DNA of 64,000 bases from Galdieria partita (Eukaryota; Rhodophyta; Bangiophyceae; Galdieriales; Galdieriaceae). The stretch lies in the NCBI GenBank assembly GCA_025991245.1, contig BQMJ01000048.1, positions 62,001 through 126,000 on the forward strand. Reading direction: 5' to 3'. This document shows, one piece after another, positions 47,442 through 57,553 of the stretch. Positions within the stretch are counted from its first letter, which is position 1, and each line of letters opens with the position of its first letter. The translations under genes were made by a program, and so were the position numbers. Under the pieces are notes generated by a model. It did no database searches. It saw nothing but the letters and a program-made list of their open reading frames with translations, and was not told the origin of the DNA.

Positions 47442-48847
47442 ATGTATAGAATGGAACGCAAGAGTGATGTTCTGTTGAAAGAGGACCTTGAAAACTTTTT
47501 TGTAGATATATATGGTAAAGAAAAGTTTTATGGGTTGCGTAAAAAACTTTCTGTACCACCTCCAACCACTGTACGGGTCAACACGTTGAAAACAACGGCA
47601 ACCCAACTGTGTGAGACTCTAAGAGAATTATCGTTGAAACAGGCAAAACAACGACAAGTCGATGAGAAAGAATTGTCAAAACTAAAAGTGGAAGTTCACC
47701 CAAAAATAAAGGACCTGATTCAAATTGATACTCTTGGACCTTTTGTTAGGAAGACTCAAGGGTTGCCTGCTGCTTGTGTTGATAGTTTTTGTGGAGAATC
47801 GGTAATTGGAGAGGAAAACTTTTGTTGTCAGATTTGAAAGTAGTTTAGGTCTTTCGAGGTGCAGATATATATGCCGGTGGAATAGTTGCCCTGGAAACTG
47901 GTGCAATAGTGAATCAACTTGTTCAAGTTTGGATGGATCCTTTTGGTGTCGTTACTCGTGGCTCGACTCAGTTTGATACTGTTAGATTGATATATGTTGG
48001 AAACGGGTTGTTGTTACAAAGCAGAAAAGAAATATTCCACAGTTCTTGTTGTAAAGGATTGGCTATTGAAGTGGTTGAGCCTGTTTATTTTGCTCCCTCA
48101 CTTTATAACATTGTTTCACAAGGTATAGGTATACTTCAGAATTTGCCTTGTACAGTAGTTGGTCACGTTATGAATCCAAAACCTGATGAAAGGATATTAG
48201 ACCTTTGTGCTAGTCCAGGAGGCAAGACTACTCATTTGGCAACCTTGATGCGTAATCGAGGCACTTTGGTTGCTCTGGATCGTAATTGGAAAAAGGTCAA
48301 AGCTATTGAATGTCTTTGTAGAAAGTGGGGTATTGATATTGTTTATTCATATGTTGTAGATGCGACCAAGTTTCGAACTTATATTCGAGATTATTCTTCC
48401 GAACACGACAATAATTTCTATGTTGAACCACCTTTTATTCGAGAGTCCTTTGACAGAGTCTTGGTAGATCCTCCTTGTAGTGCTTTTGGTCTCCGACCCA
48501 AGTTTCAATATTCTCAAAGTATGGAAGACTTGCGTAGTTTTTCCCGTTTTCAGAAGATATTTTTGTTAGCTGGAATATTGTTATTGAAGCCAGGAGGTAC
48601 TCTTGTGTATTCTACATGTACTTTGGATCCCTTGGAAAATGAAGAAAACATATCTTATTGTCTTGAACACTTTCCAGTGGAGTTGGTTGAACAACCCATT
48701 TATGTTGGAGGTAAAGGTTGTTATGGTTTTGGAAATTTGTCACAAAAAGATTGTGAGAAACTTCAAAGATTTGATCTTTTAGATGAGGAGAATGACACTT
48801 GTGGCTTTTTTTGTGCAAAACTGATCAAAATTCATTCCTATCGATAA
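47442..48847 (+). CDS. NSUN6: RNA m5C methyltransferase, NSUN6-like
   Basis: Exons 47442-47801 and 47849-48847 (47-bp intron) give 452 residues. The N-terminal part holds a PUA-like domain (RGADIYAGGIVAL, TRLIYVGNG-like VRLIYVGNGLLLQSR, GLAIEVVEPVYFAPSLYNI). The Rossmann methyltransferase follows: LPCTVVGHVMNPKPDERILD, CASPGGKTTHLATLM, VLVDPPCSAFG with the releasing cysteine, and YSTCTLDPLENEEN with the catalytic cysteine. PUA plus Nop2/Sun domain is the NSUN6 layout, which methylates C72 in the acceptor stem of tRNA-Cys and tRNA-Thr in animals. The ATG is 8 bp after the AlkB stop. Confidence 0.88.
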
Positions 48848-48868
48848 TCTCAAAGAAGCCATTTGGAA

Positions 48869-49620
48869 ATGTCTCTTCTAGGGAATCGTGGCTTTCTTTT
48901 ACTCGATAAGAAAAGAGTCTACAAGGCCTTTGATCCTCGTTCTTTTACCTGGAGACTAGGAACTATGAGGTACTTTGCTATCTCAGCCAAAGGTCCAAGC
49001 AGTGCTAACGGCATCGTGGATCCTTATGATCCTTCGTTGGAATGGAAGCCATGGTATGTGGATGTGACTAGGAGGATGCTGGCTTCACTGAGGGATGTTC
49101 AGGCCATGGCAGTTATGCAGAGACAAATGGGTAGATTCAAGGTTAGTGGCTTGCTTTAAGTGGTGCAGTCACTATAGAATTCTCGCAGGTAAAGGATTTC
49201 AAGGAAGAAGCGTTTCAGATTTATCGTCAAGTGAATGAAGCTTTTGCAGCAGGAAATAAGAAACTTTTATTTCAGTTCACAACTCCTTTAGCTTTTAAAG
49301 ATTTTTGTATAGCTCTGGATAATCGTCCTCCTTTGGAAAGACATGTGTGGAAGTTGGGAAAACTTTTTGAGTCTGAAATAGTGAGGACGAGAGTTTTTCG
49401 TTGGAGAAGTGGCAACAAGAAAGACATCTGTGCTCAAATAACACTTCGGTTTCATCTTTCTAGGGCTTTAGGGGTCTATAACAGCAAAGGAGAGAGGATC
49501 CTAGGAGATGCTGACAAAATGGAACCTATTACAGAACATATCGTTTTCCAGAGAAGTTTATATCTTTTGGAAGATTTTTCTTGGAAGTATGTCGGAAGAA
49601 TTCAAGTCACAAGGGAATAG
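48869..49620 (+). CDS. Mitochondrial ribosome/inner-membrane protein, L45/MBA1 (Tim44-like) type
   Basis: Exons 48869-49141 and 49189-49620 (47-bp intron) give 234 residues. An N-terminal basic stretch suggests mitochondrial import. The body has the Tim44-like fold seen in mL45/Mba1: RQVNEAFAAGNKKLLFQFTT, RHVWKLGKLFESEIVRTRVF, ITLRFHLSRALGVYNSKGER and the final VFQRSLYLLEDFSWKYVGRI. In mitochondria mL45/Mba1 anchors the ribosome to the inner membrane beside the Oxa1 insertase. The start ATG lies 21 bp after the NSUN6-like stop. The 3' end overlaps the convergent gamma-glutamyltransferase by 14 nt. Confidence 0.78.
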
Positions 49621-51392
49621 CTAAGCCATCCGCACGTGGATCGGATCCCGCACAAAAAGCTCCATTTTGTAAGCGTTGAATGATCTGTCCACGACCAAAT
49701 ACGGCACGATCGTGATTCCCAATAGGGCCTTGTATGGGATGTCCTTTATCTAATAACTGTTGAATGACTTGATGAGATATTCCATCTTCAATATCCACTA
49801 AATGGTCTTGTATATTGGATGCTTGTCCTTCAAACTTGCCATGTATGCAGAATCTGGAGGCATCTAAAGCCTCTTGTGGATTCATATTCCAATCCACCTT
49901 GTTCAACTCAGTTTGAAATACAATATGATTATTCGTTACTTACCATGTTACTAAGTACTTGGACATGTCCTTGAGGCTGCATGAAACCTCCCATCACACC
50001 AAATGCAGCATAAAGGTCTCCACTATCCTTCATCGTAGCCAATCCGGGTATAATCGTATGATACGGCCTCTTCCTAGGAGCTAATACATTGGGATGATTC
50101 TTATCAAGTGAAAAATTCAAACCACGATTATGCAAAGTAAATCCACAGCCATTAGGAACAATGCCTGTTCCAAACCCAACAAAATTAGAATTGATCATAC
50201 TACAAGCATTTCCATTTCCATCCACTGCACAAAACTGAACAGTATCTGAGAAAGATAGATTCATAGGACCCAATTCTTTTGGTGACAAAGCTTTGCTTGT
50301 AATCTTGTTGGCCAACTGACTGGCAAACTTCTTCGACAATAACTCAGCAACGGGCACTTTAGAATGCAAGGGATCAGCAACATATCGACTCACATATGCA
50401 AAAGATAGTCGAAGACTCTCTATCAAGTGATGTAAATGTTCAGCATCATGGAAACGTCGCCAACTTGAGTGACTTGATTCTAAAATATTGAGTGCTATCA
50501 AAGCTGCAATTCCTTGTGTCGGTGGAGGAACTTCCCATACATACATGTCTCTATAACTTGTTCTTATGGGTTCTTGAAAATCACTGCGATGGGCTACAAG
50601 ATCTTCCATAGTCATACAACCTCCTAATCGCTGAACAGTTTCTACAATGGCACGAGCAATAGATCCACCATTGTAAAAGACATCCTTTCCTTCCTTTGAT
50701 AGTAGTTCAAAAGTATTGGCAAGATCAGGATTCTTGAAGATATCTCCAGCTTTTGGTGCACGACCTTGCGTTAAAAATACAGAACTTGCACCTGATGCTG
50801 ATTTCAACAAGTCCACTGAGTTACTCCAGTGATAAGCTGCTATGGGTGAAACAGGAAAACCATCCTATAATAAAAGGCAGTATCCACACAAAGCTCACTC
50901 CAACCAACTTACTCTTGCAAGGGAAATCGCTGGCTCAAGTATTTCTCTCATAGTTAGATTACCTGAACCAAAAGTTGCAACTGTGTCTATCCAACCTGCA
51001 GCAGCACCTGGAACTGGAATAGTATCCACACTCGTAGGAGGAAGTGGATTTTCTGGTCCGTATCCAGCTTCCAATACTCTCTTCAACGTCAATTGTTGTG
51101 GTGTTGATCCATTGCCAAGCAACGCATGTACTCTTTTCGTTTTATTGGAATAGAACAGAACAAAACAATCACCTCCTATTCCTGTTGAACAAGGTTCAGT
51201 AACATTCAATGCTGCTGCTATGGCTACTGCTGCGTCAGCTGCATTCCCACCGGAAGCAAGAATCTTGGCTCCTGCTGCACTAGCCAAAGGTTGAGAACTT
51301 GCACATATTCCTTTTGTACTATAAACAGGTGACCTTCTGGAATGAAAAGGTAAAGCAGAATCCATTTCTCTTGGAGTTTCTCTCTCGTCCAT
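49607..51392 (-). CDS. Gamma-glutamyltransferase family (YwrD-type)
   Basis: Exons 51392-50913, 50864-49944 and 49906-49607 (introns 48 and 37 bp) give 566 residues. Ntn-hydrolase layout: large-subunit start PVYSTKGICASSQPLASAAG, the conserved SGGNAADAAVAIAAALNVTEP, GIGGDCFVLFY, then the predicted autocleavage/catalytic threonine in SFSDTVQFCAVDGNGNACSM, INSNFVGFGTGIV, and RPYHTIIPGLATM. The GFGTGIVPNGCGFTLHNRG segment is that of bacterial YwrD/acylase-like members rather than classic GGT. No signal peptide or membrane anchor is evident, so a cytosolic amide hydrolase is possible. The 37-bp intron is the shortest in the window. Confidence 0.86.
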
Positions 51393-51615
51393 CTTTTGTA
51401 GAGGAATGGAGTTGTGTGTTGTGAGGGTCCCGTTTCTTTGCGCGATTCAACAAACTTGAAATTTATCAGACTTTACATTGTATTTGAAAGCAGATTCTCT
51501 CTTTCATCAAGTATTCACACAACTTGTCATGAATCCACATCTCAAAACGATAATGGATACTTGAACAAGAAACAAATGAATATATACAAACAACAAAGAT
51601 AAGGAATCAGCTTGT

Positions 51616-52455
51616 CTATTTTCTCTTGTTTGCTATGAAGAAAGTTATGTTCAGTCGGTCTTCCATTCCTGTCTCTTCGGTTGGATGAAAAGAAGGAAAC
51701 ATTTCTTGTATGGAAATTGAATGGACTTTGATACTTTCAAAGCCATTCTCTTCAAGAAGCTTTTGAAGGCTAGACTCGGTGTGATAGAACCTATATGCGT
51801 CACTTCCAGCAGGTAACTGAACGGGACTATCCACTTTTGTAGGAATATAACCCAATATATGGCCCTTGGACTTTAACAAAGAAGCTATGTTTCGAACAGC
51901 TATCTTCGCCAGCGATTCATCAAACGAGTGCAAAACGGAATTGACTAGCGCAAAGTCCAAAGGGCCTAAACCATACTTTTCTTCGATAAAAGCTGCCAAA
52001 TCGGTATCCAAAACACTCTTTGCAAAAAACCTCAAAGCCAATTGTGAATCACTATCTTCAAAGAGTTGGAAACCCAAGGATATAAAACTTTCTGATACAT
52101 CGAAAGCAACCAAGTTTCGACATTCCAATCCATCCAATAGCAACTGTCGCGTATCTGTACCCAAACAGCAGCCTATGTCTGCAGCTTTCTTATCGTATAA
52201 ACCACCGTACTGATGCAAATATTCTTTGTAAAATGGATTTTTGTGCAAGTGGGTCTCTAAAAAATAGAGTTGCGAGATACAACTTGAGCACAACTCAATA
52301 CGATGTCATACCGAATTCACAAAAACATACCCGTAGCGAATATCCCTCTTGATAGCCTCATCTCTCACTCTTTGAGCTCGTTTTATAATCTCTTCCTCTG
52401 AACAACCTGCGAATAACGACTTTGTACGTTTATCTACCGTGACGGGTCGTGACAT
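51616..52455 (-). CDS. Class I SAM-dependent methyltransferase-like protein
   Basis: Exons 52455-52312 and 52254-51616 (57-bp intron, GTATGA donor; other donors nearby keep alternatives open) give 260 residues. Methyltransferase core: [20 protein letters not shown] (motif I variant), [40 protein letters not shown] and a C-terminal strand [12 protein letters not shown]. The Gly-rich loop reads [11 protein letters not shown], close to the DxGxGxG pattern. Substrate unknown. The N-terminus ([10 protein letters not shown]) is short and gives no targeting signal. Its start codon is 31 bp from the divergent IMP3 start. Confidence 0.66.
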
Positions 52456-52486
52456 TGAACGATCGGCCAATCGTCTTTTGGGAGAA
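52456..52486. promoter_or_regulatory. 31-bp divergent spacer between methyltransferase and IMP3
   Basis: Only 31 bp lie between the ATG codons of two oppositely directed genes. Both transcripts must begin within this spacer or inside the other gene's 5' end. Confidence 0.5.
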
Positions 52487-53125
52487 ATGCGTGTACTGAA
52501 ATACCACGAGTTCAAGTTACTAAAGAAAGCCGACTTTCTACAATGGAAGAAAGAAAACAACTTGCATGAAACAAGAATCATTCGAAGGTATCGTATACAA
52601 AGACCCGAAGTATGTAAGCTGGAATGTCTCAAATGAAGAACTGACCTTGCAAAGGATTATCACCAATATAACAAACTCTGCGGTCGTATCAAGAAATTGG
52701 CTGAAAAAATCAAAGCTTTAGATCCTTCTGATAAGAAAAGAATACAATATACCGATGTCTTATTGGAGAAACTGTACGAAATGGGCATCATTCCTTTAAA
52801 ACAAAGTCTCGAGCAGTGCGCCAAGATTACTGTTAGCAGTTTCTGTAGAAGAAGACTTGCTGTGGTACTCGTTCGATTGAAATATGCAGAAAACTTGAAG
52901 GAAGCAACGACACTAGTGGAACAAGGGTTTGTATTATTCTCCAAAAAGTCGCCAATCGACCTTATATCACATAGGCACATACGAATAGGACCCCATCAAG
53001 TAACGGACCCCGCTTTGTTGGTCACCAGAAACATGGAAGACTTTATTACTTGGACAAATCATAGCAAAATCAAACGAAAGATTCTTCAATATAATGACCA
53101 ACTGGACGACTATGACTTACTATAA
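52487..53125 (+). CDS. IMP3: U3 snoRNP protein IMP3
   Basis: Exons 52487-52609 and 52655-53125 (45-bp intron) give 197 residues. Matches IMP3 along its length: [40 protein letters not shown], an S4 RNA-binding domain ([28 protein letters not shown]), and the C-terminal [20 protein letters not shown] with [23 protein letters not shown]3 holds U3 snoRNA on the pre-18S rRNA in the small-subunit processome. A second short stretch between [20 protein letters not shown] and the end is slightly longer than in animals. The stop is 2 nt from that of HAS1. Confidence 0.95.
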
Positions 53126-53127
53126 AA

Positions 53128-54742
53128 TTATAAAGAAGAACCCAACTGCTGTGCCAAAAGGGCTTTAAGACGATCAGGTTTTCCAACTCTTTGTGACTTT
53201 TGTCGCTTTTTGATAGAATTCAGAGTAGATTGTGACTGCACATGAACCGCTGGTGGAACAGTCAAACCAAAACTCTTTGCAACTGCTTTCAAATCCAATG
53301 CTTCCATATTGAAGATGTGCTTCATATGATGAGAAGCATATGCCAAAAGATAGGAACGATAAGCCTCCTTCGCACTCTTATGCAAATAGTAATTCCTCTC
53401 AACAAGGCTTTCCAATTGACTCTGAATATTTGCTAATTTGCTGCTTGCTATTTCATACTCATGTAATGGAACTTTGGCCTCCTTAAGGTAATATAAAAAG
53501 CCCTTTTCCGAAGGCAGTAAGAACAAAAGCGCACGACTAGGTACAACAGTAACAACGTGTCTTAGCGCAACAAAACTTACTGCGTAACTCAGCACTTACC
53601 CTTTTCCATCTACTCCACGGGCAGTTCGACCTACTCTATGAATATACTCTTTCGGTTCATCGGGAGGATCGTATTGGACAATCCAGTCGACGGCAGGAAT
53701 ATCTAAACCACGTGCGGCAACATCCGTACAAAGTAAAATAGCGTTTTGTGCTTTACAAAATTCAAAAAACGTACTCGTTCTCTTCTGTTGCTTCTGTTTC
53801 CCTATCATCTTCTAGTTATTCTCTTTCAGACAAAGGACAATCTGTCTTACCATGCAGCTCTAAAACTGGAACATCTATGAAGTTGAATAATTCTGCATAA
53901 AACTTGACAACGTTGCAGCTAGAAAAAAATACAATAATCTTCTTCTTCATGTTTTTCTTGAGGAACGTAAATAATGTCTGGAATCGAACTTCGCCTGAGC
54001 ATATGAGATAGCCTTGATCTAGCCCAGATACAGTAGCCGTCTTTCGTTTATCATCCACACCTACATAGATTGGTCTATTTTTGAAGGAAACCTTGATAAG
54101 ATCTTCTACTCGAGTGGTTTGTGTTGCTGAGAACAAAAGCGTTTGTCTCTCCTTTGGAAGAATCCTAAGGATTTCGTGCATTTCTTCCTCAAATCCGATA
54201 TCTAAACAACGGTCTGCTTCATCAATAACCAAAATCTGTAAATTCTTAAACAGGAAGCCTTTCGTATTCTGCAAGTGATCCAACAGTCTTCCCGGAGTGG
54301 CTACAATAATAGTAGTTCCTTTTGATAACTTTTCCACTTCTACTTTTCGGTTTGCACCTCCCATGACAACACAATGGGAATGAGGATGATGACTGCATAA
54401 CTCTGACAGCACGTTGTGTGTCTGAATCACCAGTTCTCTTGTAGGGGCTATGACGACAGCTGCAGTTCCCATTTTATTGGGCCATTTTACTTTGCTCAAG
54501 AGTTCTATAATTGGAATCAAAAAAGCAAGTGTTTTACCAGAACCAGTTCGTGCCGCACCCAACACGTCCCTTCCTCCTAAGGCGTGTGGGAGACATCTTG
54601 CTTGAACCTCGGTCATGTATTTAAAGTTCATTTCTTCTAAAGCAGCTAGAGTCTCTTTTGATAGTTGTAAACTTTCAAAAGTTTCATCTGTAAGTAACGT
54701 ATCTGAATGTGACTCTTCTGTTTGTGGTCTCTTTCGTTTCAT
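53128..54742 (-). CDS. HAS1: DEAD-box helicase HAS1/DDX18
   Basis: Exons 54742-53851, 53801-53600 and 53536-53128 (introns 49 and 63 bp) give 500 residues. Motifs in order: Q motif [20 protein letters not shown], motif [58 protein letters not shown] ([13 protein letters not shown]), SAT, then [38 protein letters not shown] and HRVGRTARG. The C-terminal domain contains [18 protein letters not shown], characteristic of DDX18/Has1. It acts in pre-rRNA processing and snoRNA release in the nucleolus. It is convergent with IMP3, another rRNA-processing gene. Confidence 0.94.
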
Positions 54743-54823
54743 TGTCCTGTCTTACAAAAGCGGACGACCATTCAAGATCGTATTTTATTTCACAACAATG
54801 GACGAAATTGCGCCAAAAAGACG

Positions 54824-55449
54824 TCAAGTAAACATATTAGAAGCTTCTTTCCATCTTTCTCTATCTCTTCTCTGTGCTTCATATATAGGATTATCGGTCG
54901 GTAACTCATGTCTACACAATGGGCAGGAATTATGCTACACAACAATCATCAGCTTCTACACAAGTCAAAGAAACCGTTTGCAATACCTCAAGGAACCAAC
55001 TTAAAATACAAGCTGAGTGATATAAATGCTTACAACTGAACAGAAGATATGATATTAAGAGTGCCTAAATAAGTCATACTTACGGTAGTTGTTTTGCCTC
55101 GTCACCCGCTTGAAACGACTCTGCACAAACCACACATTCCGAGTTATCACTTGGAATATCATCAGTCAACTATGAAAACAGGCTGAGTGAACAAAACCAT
55201 AAAAACTGTCTCTCTTACTTGAAAAGTTTTGAGTTTCTCTATAACCTTTTTGGAAGCTGGCACCGAGGGAACTTGGTTGGTTAGCCAAGATAAGAGATTC
55301 CTTCTCCAACCTCCTTCTTCTTCAGAATTATCTTCTATTTCTAGTGTATTGATCCATTCTACTAGTTCAGATACTTCAGACGAGACCCTACTTTCTTCTT
55401 CAGTTTCTCTTTGAGGTAACAGGTTATGATCCTCATCATAAGAAGCCAT
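54824..55449 (-). CDS. RING-H2 ubiquitin ligase, RNF181-like
   Basis: Four exons: 55449-55219, 55169-55084, 55035-54987 and 54934-54824 (introns 49, 48 and 52 bp) give 158 residues. The open frames are short, but splicing rebuilds a complete RING-H2: [40 protein letters not shown] and [10 protein letters not shown], with Cys/His in the order C-C-C-H-H-C-C-C. The tail [17 protein letters not shown] matches the RNF181 C-terminus (LPTD..YE). The N-terminal ~75 residues are acidic. RNF181 is a small cytosolic E3 ligase. The gene ends 81 bp from the HAS1 start on the same strand. Exon phases all close, which makes the structure convincing. Confidence 0.86.
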
Positions 55450-55714
55450 TGTGATTCGGGTTGGGACCACAGACGCTCAGGACTACAGGTGATGATACTC
55501 CATAGAACTATGGCAAATCATTTTTCATAACATTTTATATACATAGTAACAAAAGTTACAGGAGATATCCAATAAGATTGGTTTATTTGTAATTGTCATG
55601 TACAAAGCAACGATGAATGGTCATCTCTTCAAAGCTTCCGATAAAAGTTCTTAAGAAAAATGGGACCGTCGACGCAGTTATTGATTGGTTGTGGTTTTGT
55701 TGTGGGCATCAACA

Positions 55715-57505
55715 ATGTCGACTTTAGGATACGTTATTCGTCGGTTGACGACTTTCAGAGATACAAAGTATGTTCCAAAGACATGGAAAAGATACTTTTC
55801 GGAAGAACTGGGAACAAGATATTATGCAGAAGAACCTTCTGTCACTTTAACAGAAACACCTTCCGAACTTGCAGATAAATACATTCAGTCCTTACTTAGA
55901 CGTGCAACATCAGGAAATGAAGAGACCACTCCAAAAGTACCTCTATGGGAACTCCCAGGAGACATCGTACGACCAACTCCATCCAGTACGCATACTTTGG
56001 GTAACGTGGACTCGGATCAGCAAATCGTACAACAGGTTAGAGCACTCTTTCTGGAAAATAAGGACGTCGGCTTGGGTAGTGCAAGATCGAAATTTAGAGA
56101 GATGTTTACGTACAGAGTTGCTGGAGAGGTTGCAAAGCAAATACGGAGACTAATGTTGGAACCCAGATTTCGTCTCATTGAAACTCTTGCAACCGACTTG
56201 TCCTCCAATTTAGCAGATATGGAGAAGAGTATTGAATTTTTGAAGATGCAAAGAGAGCCGACACCGGCCACTTTGGAGACTGGAGAGGCGTGGAAGGATT
56301 CAGCAAAGGAAGATTCTTTGGAAACGACTGAGGAAATGGACCAATCTATAGAAGATGTTCCAGCATCTGATCGTTTCCTTGCAGTTAGAGAGCAGTTGAC
56401 GCCTCCTTTTTACAGAGTATTCAAAGCAATGTTGGATCATCCCGAAGGAGTCATGGCAGCTTTACAGCTTCGAACAGTAATGGGTTATCGTAAAGATTTG
56501 ATGGATCCCTTTCGGGTTGCTGTACACAGACATTTAAAATATCTCAGCAATCGTTTGGTTCTTGACTTGTTTCGTCAGGACATGTTTGTTTTAGAGAGTT
56601 CTAATATTGATTCGAATGCCAGAACGATTATGTTTTCTTATAATGATTGGAGACAGGAATGGAACCCTCGTCGAACCATTTTCGAGCTTTTAGAACGTCT
56701 CAACAAAGGTTGCAAAGTTTTCAATTTGAAGCACAAGTCGCAACCGTTACTGACAATGGCAACGGCACATGTTGCATTTTGTGAACAACTTCCAGCGAGT
56801 GATGAAGAAGTTGGCAAGTTATGTGAACCTTATCGTTCAGATCGAGCACTTCATCCGGTTATCAATCACATCCGAGTTCGTTCACTTTTAGGAGGTTTAG
56901 ATATGGAACAGAAAGTCATCAATCACATTCTTTATAAGGATTTACCTTTGCGGATGAACTATAATGGTGATGTTTACACGTTGTCTGTCGTGCGACGATT
57001 TGTATCTTGGCTATTCCATCAAATGAAACTCTATAATGGCTCTGCAGCGCCCACTTACCAGGACAAGATGGTACTATCTGCAGATGATGCAGCGGTAGTG
57101 AATACTATTTTAGAAGTTTTGAAGGACAATACTTCAGAAGCCGGTCAAGTTTTAGACCCTGCAGCAGTTGAGGATCAGTTGATTCGAGCAAAGGATACTA
57201 TTATGAAACTTTGTGCGTATTATATTCTTCGAGCTGATGGTTATGTGATTCGTTGTTCTGATCCTGTTGCTCGAATTCATTTCAGCAATGGTGCCGAATT
57301 ATTTCGTATCAACTATATGGCTGATGTTTCTAGAACGAGACTTCGAGAGAGCCTTGGTATTACTGTAAACTTTAGGTATCGTTTAGAAGACCAAGAACGT
57401 AACATTCTTAGATTTTATAAGGGTGAACCTGCTCCTGTTTGTAGTGAGTTGGAACAGTGGATTCCGATAGTAGATAGTATGTACGAAAACGGAAAGACTG
57501 CTTAG
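55715..57505 (+). CDS. MLYCD: Malonyl-CoA decarboxylase
   Basis: 596 residues, intronless, from ATG 55715. The C-terminal half matches malonyl-CoA decarboxylase: KLCAYYILRADGYVIRCSDP, VARIHFSNGAELFRINYMAD, VSRTRLRESLGITVNFRYRL. The central LDMEQKVINHILYKDLPLRM region is more diverged. The enzyme converts malonyl-CoA to acetyl-CoA, controlling fatty acid synthesis against oxidation, in mitochondria, peroxisomes or cytosol. The N-terminus is basic (RRLTTFRDTKYVPKTWKRYF), compatible with mitochondrial import. Just upstream, an ATG at 55660 opens a 72-codon frame overlapping the start, possibly a regulatory upstream ORF or a shadow. A peroxisomal C-terminal tripeptide is not seen (ends KTA). Confidence 0.82.
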   Translation: MSTLGYVIRRLTTFRDTKYVPKTWKRYFSEELGTRYYAEEPSVTLTETPSELADKYIQSLLRRATSGNEETTPKVPLWELPGDIVRPTPSSTHTLGNVDSDQQIVQQVRALFLENKDVGLGSARSKFREMFTYRVAGEVAKQIRRLMLEPRFRLIETLATDLSSNLADMEKSIEFLKMQREPTPATLETGEAWKDSAKEDSLETTEEMDQSIEDVPASDRFLAVREQLTPPFYRVFKAMLDHPEGVMAALQLRTVMGYRKDLMDPFRVAVHRHLKYLSNRLVLDLFRQDMFVLESSNIDSNARTIMFSYNDWRQEWNPRRTIFELLERLNKGCKVFNLKHKSQPLLTMATAHVAFCEQLPASDEEVGKLCEPYRSDRALHPVINHIRVRSLLGGLDMEQKVINHILYKDLPLRMNYNGDVYTLSVVRRFVSWLFHQMKLYNGSAAPTYQDKMVLSADDAAVVNTILEVLKDNTSEAGQVLDPAAVEDQLIRAKDTIMKLCAYYILRADGYVIRCSDPVARIHFSNGAELFRINYMADVSRTRLRESLGITVNFRYRLEDQERNILRFYKGEPAPVCSELEQWIPIVDSMYENGKTA

Positions 57506-57553
57506 AAAAAATAAAATGCTGAGATCGATGAAATTTATTGAGATTTCGTAAAG

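Noticed and set aside
51414-51602. 62-codon plus-strand frame
   Set aside because: No ATG start, no domain; lies in the short gap before the GGT start.
54798-55020. Plus-strand two-exon 53-residue ORF with a GTAAAC donor and ATATAG acceptor
   Set aside because: It lies antisense to the RNF181-like RING gene, whose splice phases and zinc ligands are far better supported; no domain on the plus strand.
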